DNA from: a virus
DNA length: 36,021 bases
Strand: one strand, 5' to 3'
Virus record (IMG/VR): IMGVR_UViG_3300037245_000312
Coordinates: 1-36,021 of that record
In this document: positions 36,002 to 36,021 of the stretch, one piece after another
How positions within the stretch are numbered: position 1 is the stretch's first letter
How the letters are laid out: the number at the start of each line of letters is the position of its first letter
Program-made: the position numbers and the translations under genes
Notes under the pieces: model-generated
The model's input: the letters and a program-made list of their open reading frames with translations, nothing else
What the model was told of the DNA's origin: nothing
Databases searched by the model: none

Positions 36002-36021
36002 CTAACGCAATAATAACCCAA

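Noticed and set aside
1-36021. Signs of lysogeny: integrase, attachment site, CI-like repressor
   Set aside because: No recombinase of either type and no recognisable repressor in the window; the RHH-like protein alone does not support it. Absence outside the window cannot be judged.
1-36021. tRNA genes or CRISPR array
   Set aside because: No cloverleaf with a T-loop signature was found by eye and no regularly spaced repeats beyond the two-copy 32-bp element.

Overview
The window looks like most of the genome of an uncultured tailed phage with a podovirus (T7-like) virion. I place it by gene content and order: a head-tail connector, scaffold, capsid, tail tubular proteins A and B, a T7-type fibre/spike and a four-gene gp13-gp16-like ejection module lie in the canonical order on the plus strand. 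The left edge cuts the portal gene. The terminase, DNA polymerase and any phage RNA polymerase are not in the window. No tRNA, CRISPR array, integrase or insertion sequence was seen. Good Shine-Dalgarno sites (AAGGAG) and sigma70-type promoters point to a bacterial host, but nothing identifies it further.

Layout. (1) 1-20289, plus strand: the virion operon. It runs portal (partial), a SAP-like protein, an overlapping Bbp19-like protein, scaffold, capsid, three small probable structural proteins, tail tubular A, an Ig-like small protein, tail tubular B, pectate-lyase-type tailspike, gp13/14/15/16-like ejection proteins, a YadA-like second fibre, one more probable structural protein, and a tail of small coiled-coil, membrane and basic proteins. 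It ends in an intrinsic terminator at 20255-20289. (2) 20286-26148, minus strand: a tightly overlapping cluster with a one-TM peptide, an N4/N6 DNA methyltransferase, a membrane-anchored small protein, a permuted NlpC/P60-like hydrolase, an HTH-HNH protein, a short C5-cytosine methyltransferase and a DUF1376-type replication protein. The last is preceded by its own promoter and a 21-bp hairpin with a U-tract. (3) 26354-33726, minus strand: the probable early operon. It starts with a possible ribbon-helix-helix protein and carries small Cys-rich proteins, an AP2-HNH endonuclease, a coiled-coil protein, an ERF annealing protein, an SSB-like protein, two more HNH proteins and a tiny peptidoglycan-binding membrane protein. 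(4) 33727-36021: a control region with divergent promoters, then a plus-strand arm. The arm holds a ~250-nt region without genes that has a strong promoter and many helices (probable structured RNA), a perfect 32-bp repeat in front of two small genes, a second promoter with an attenuator-like leader, and a chain of small unknown genes.

Working together: the leftward operon would supply recombination (ERF plus SSB), replication start (DUF1376) and DNA modification (two orphan methyltransferases). The rightward virion operon supplies particle, tail and ejection proteins. The two transcripts converge at 20.28 kb. The most unusual material is RNA-level: the 33.87-34.12 kb RNA, the repeated 32-bp element, and two leaders (34.74 kb plus, 26.28 kb minus) in which a long hairpin with a U-tract lies against a ribosome binding site. 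All positions and pairings were read by hand; no database search or folding program was run.
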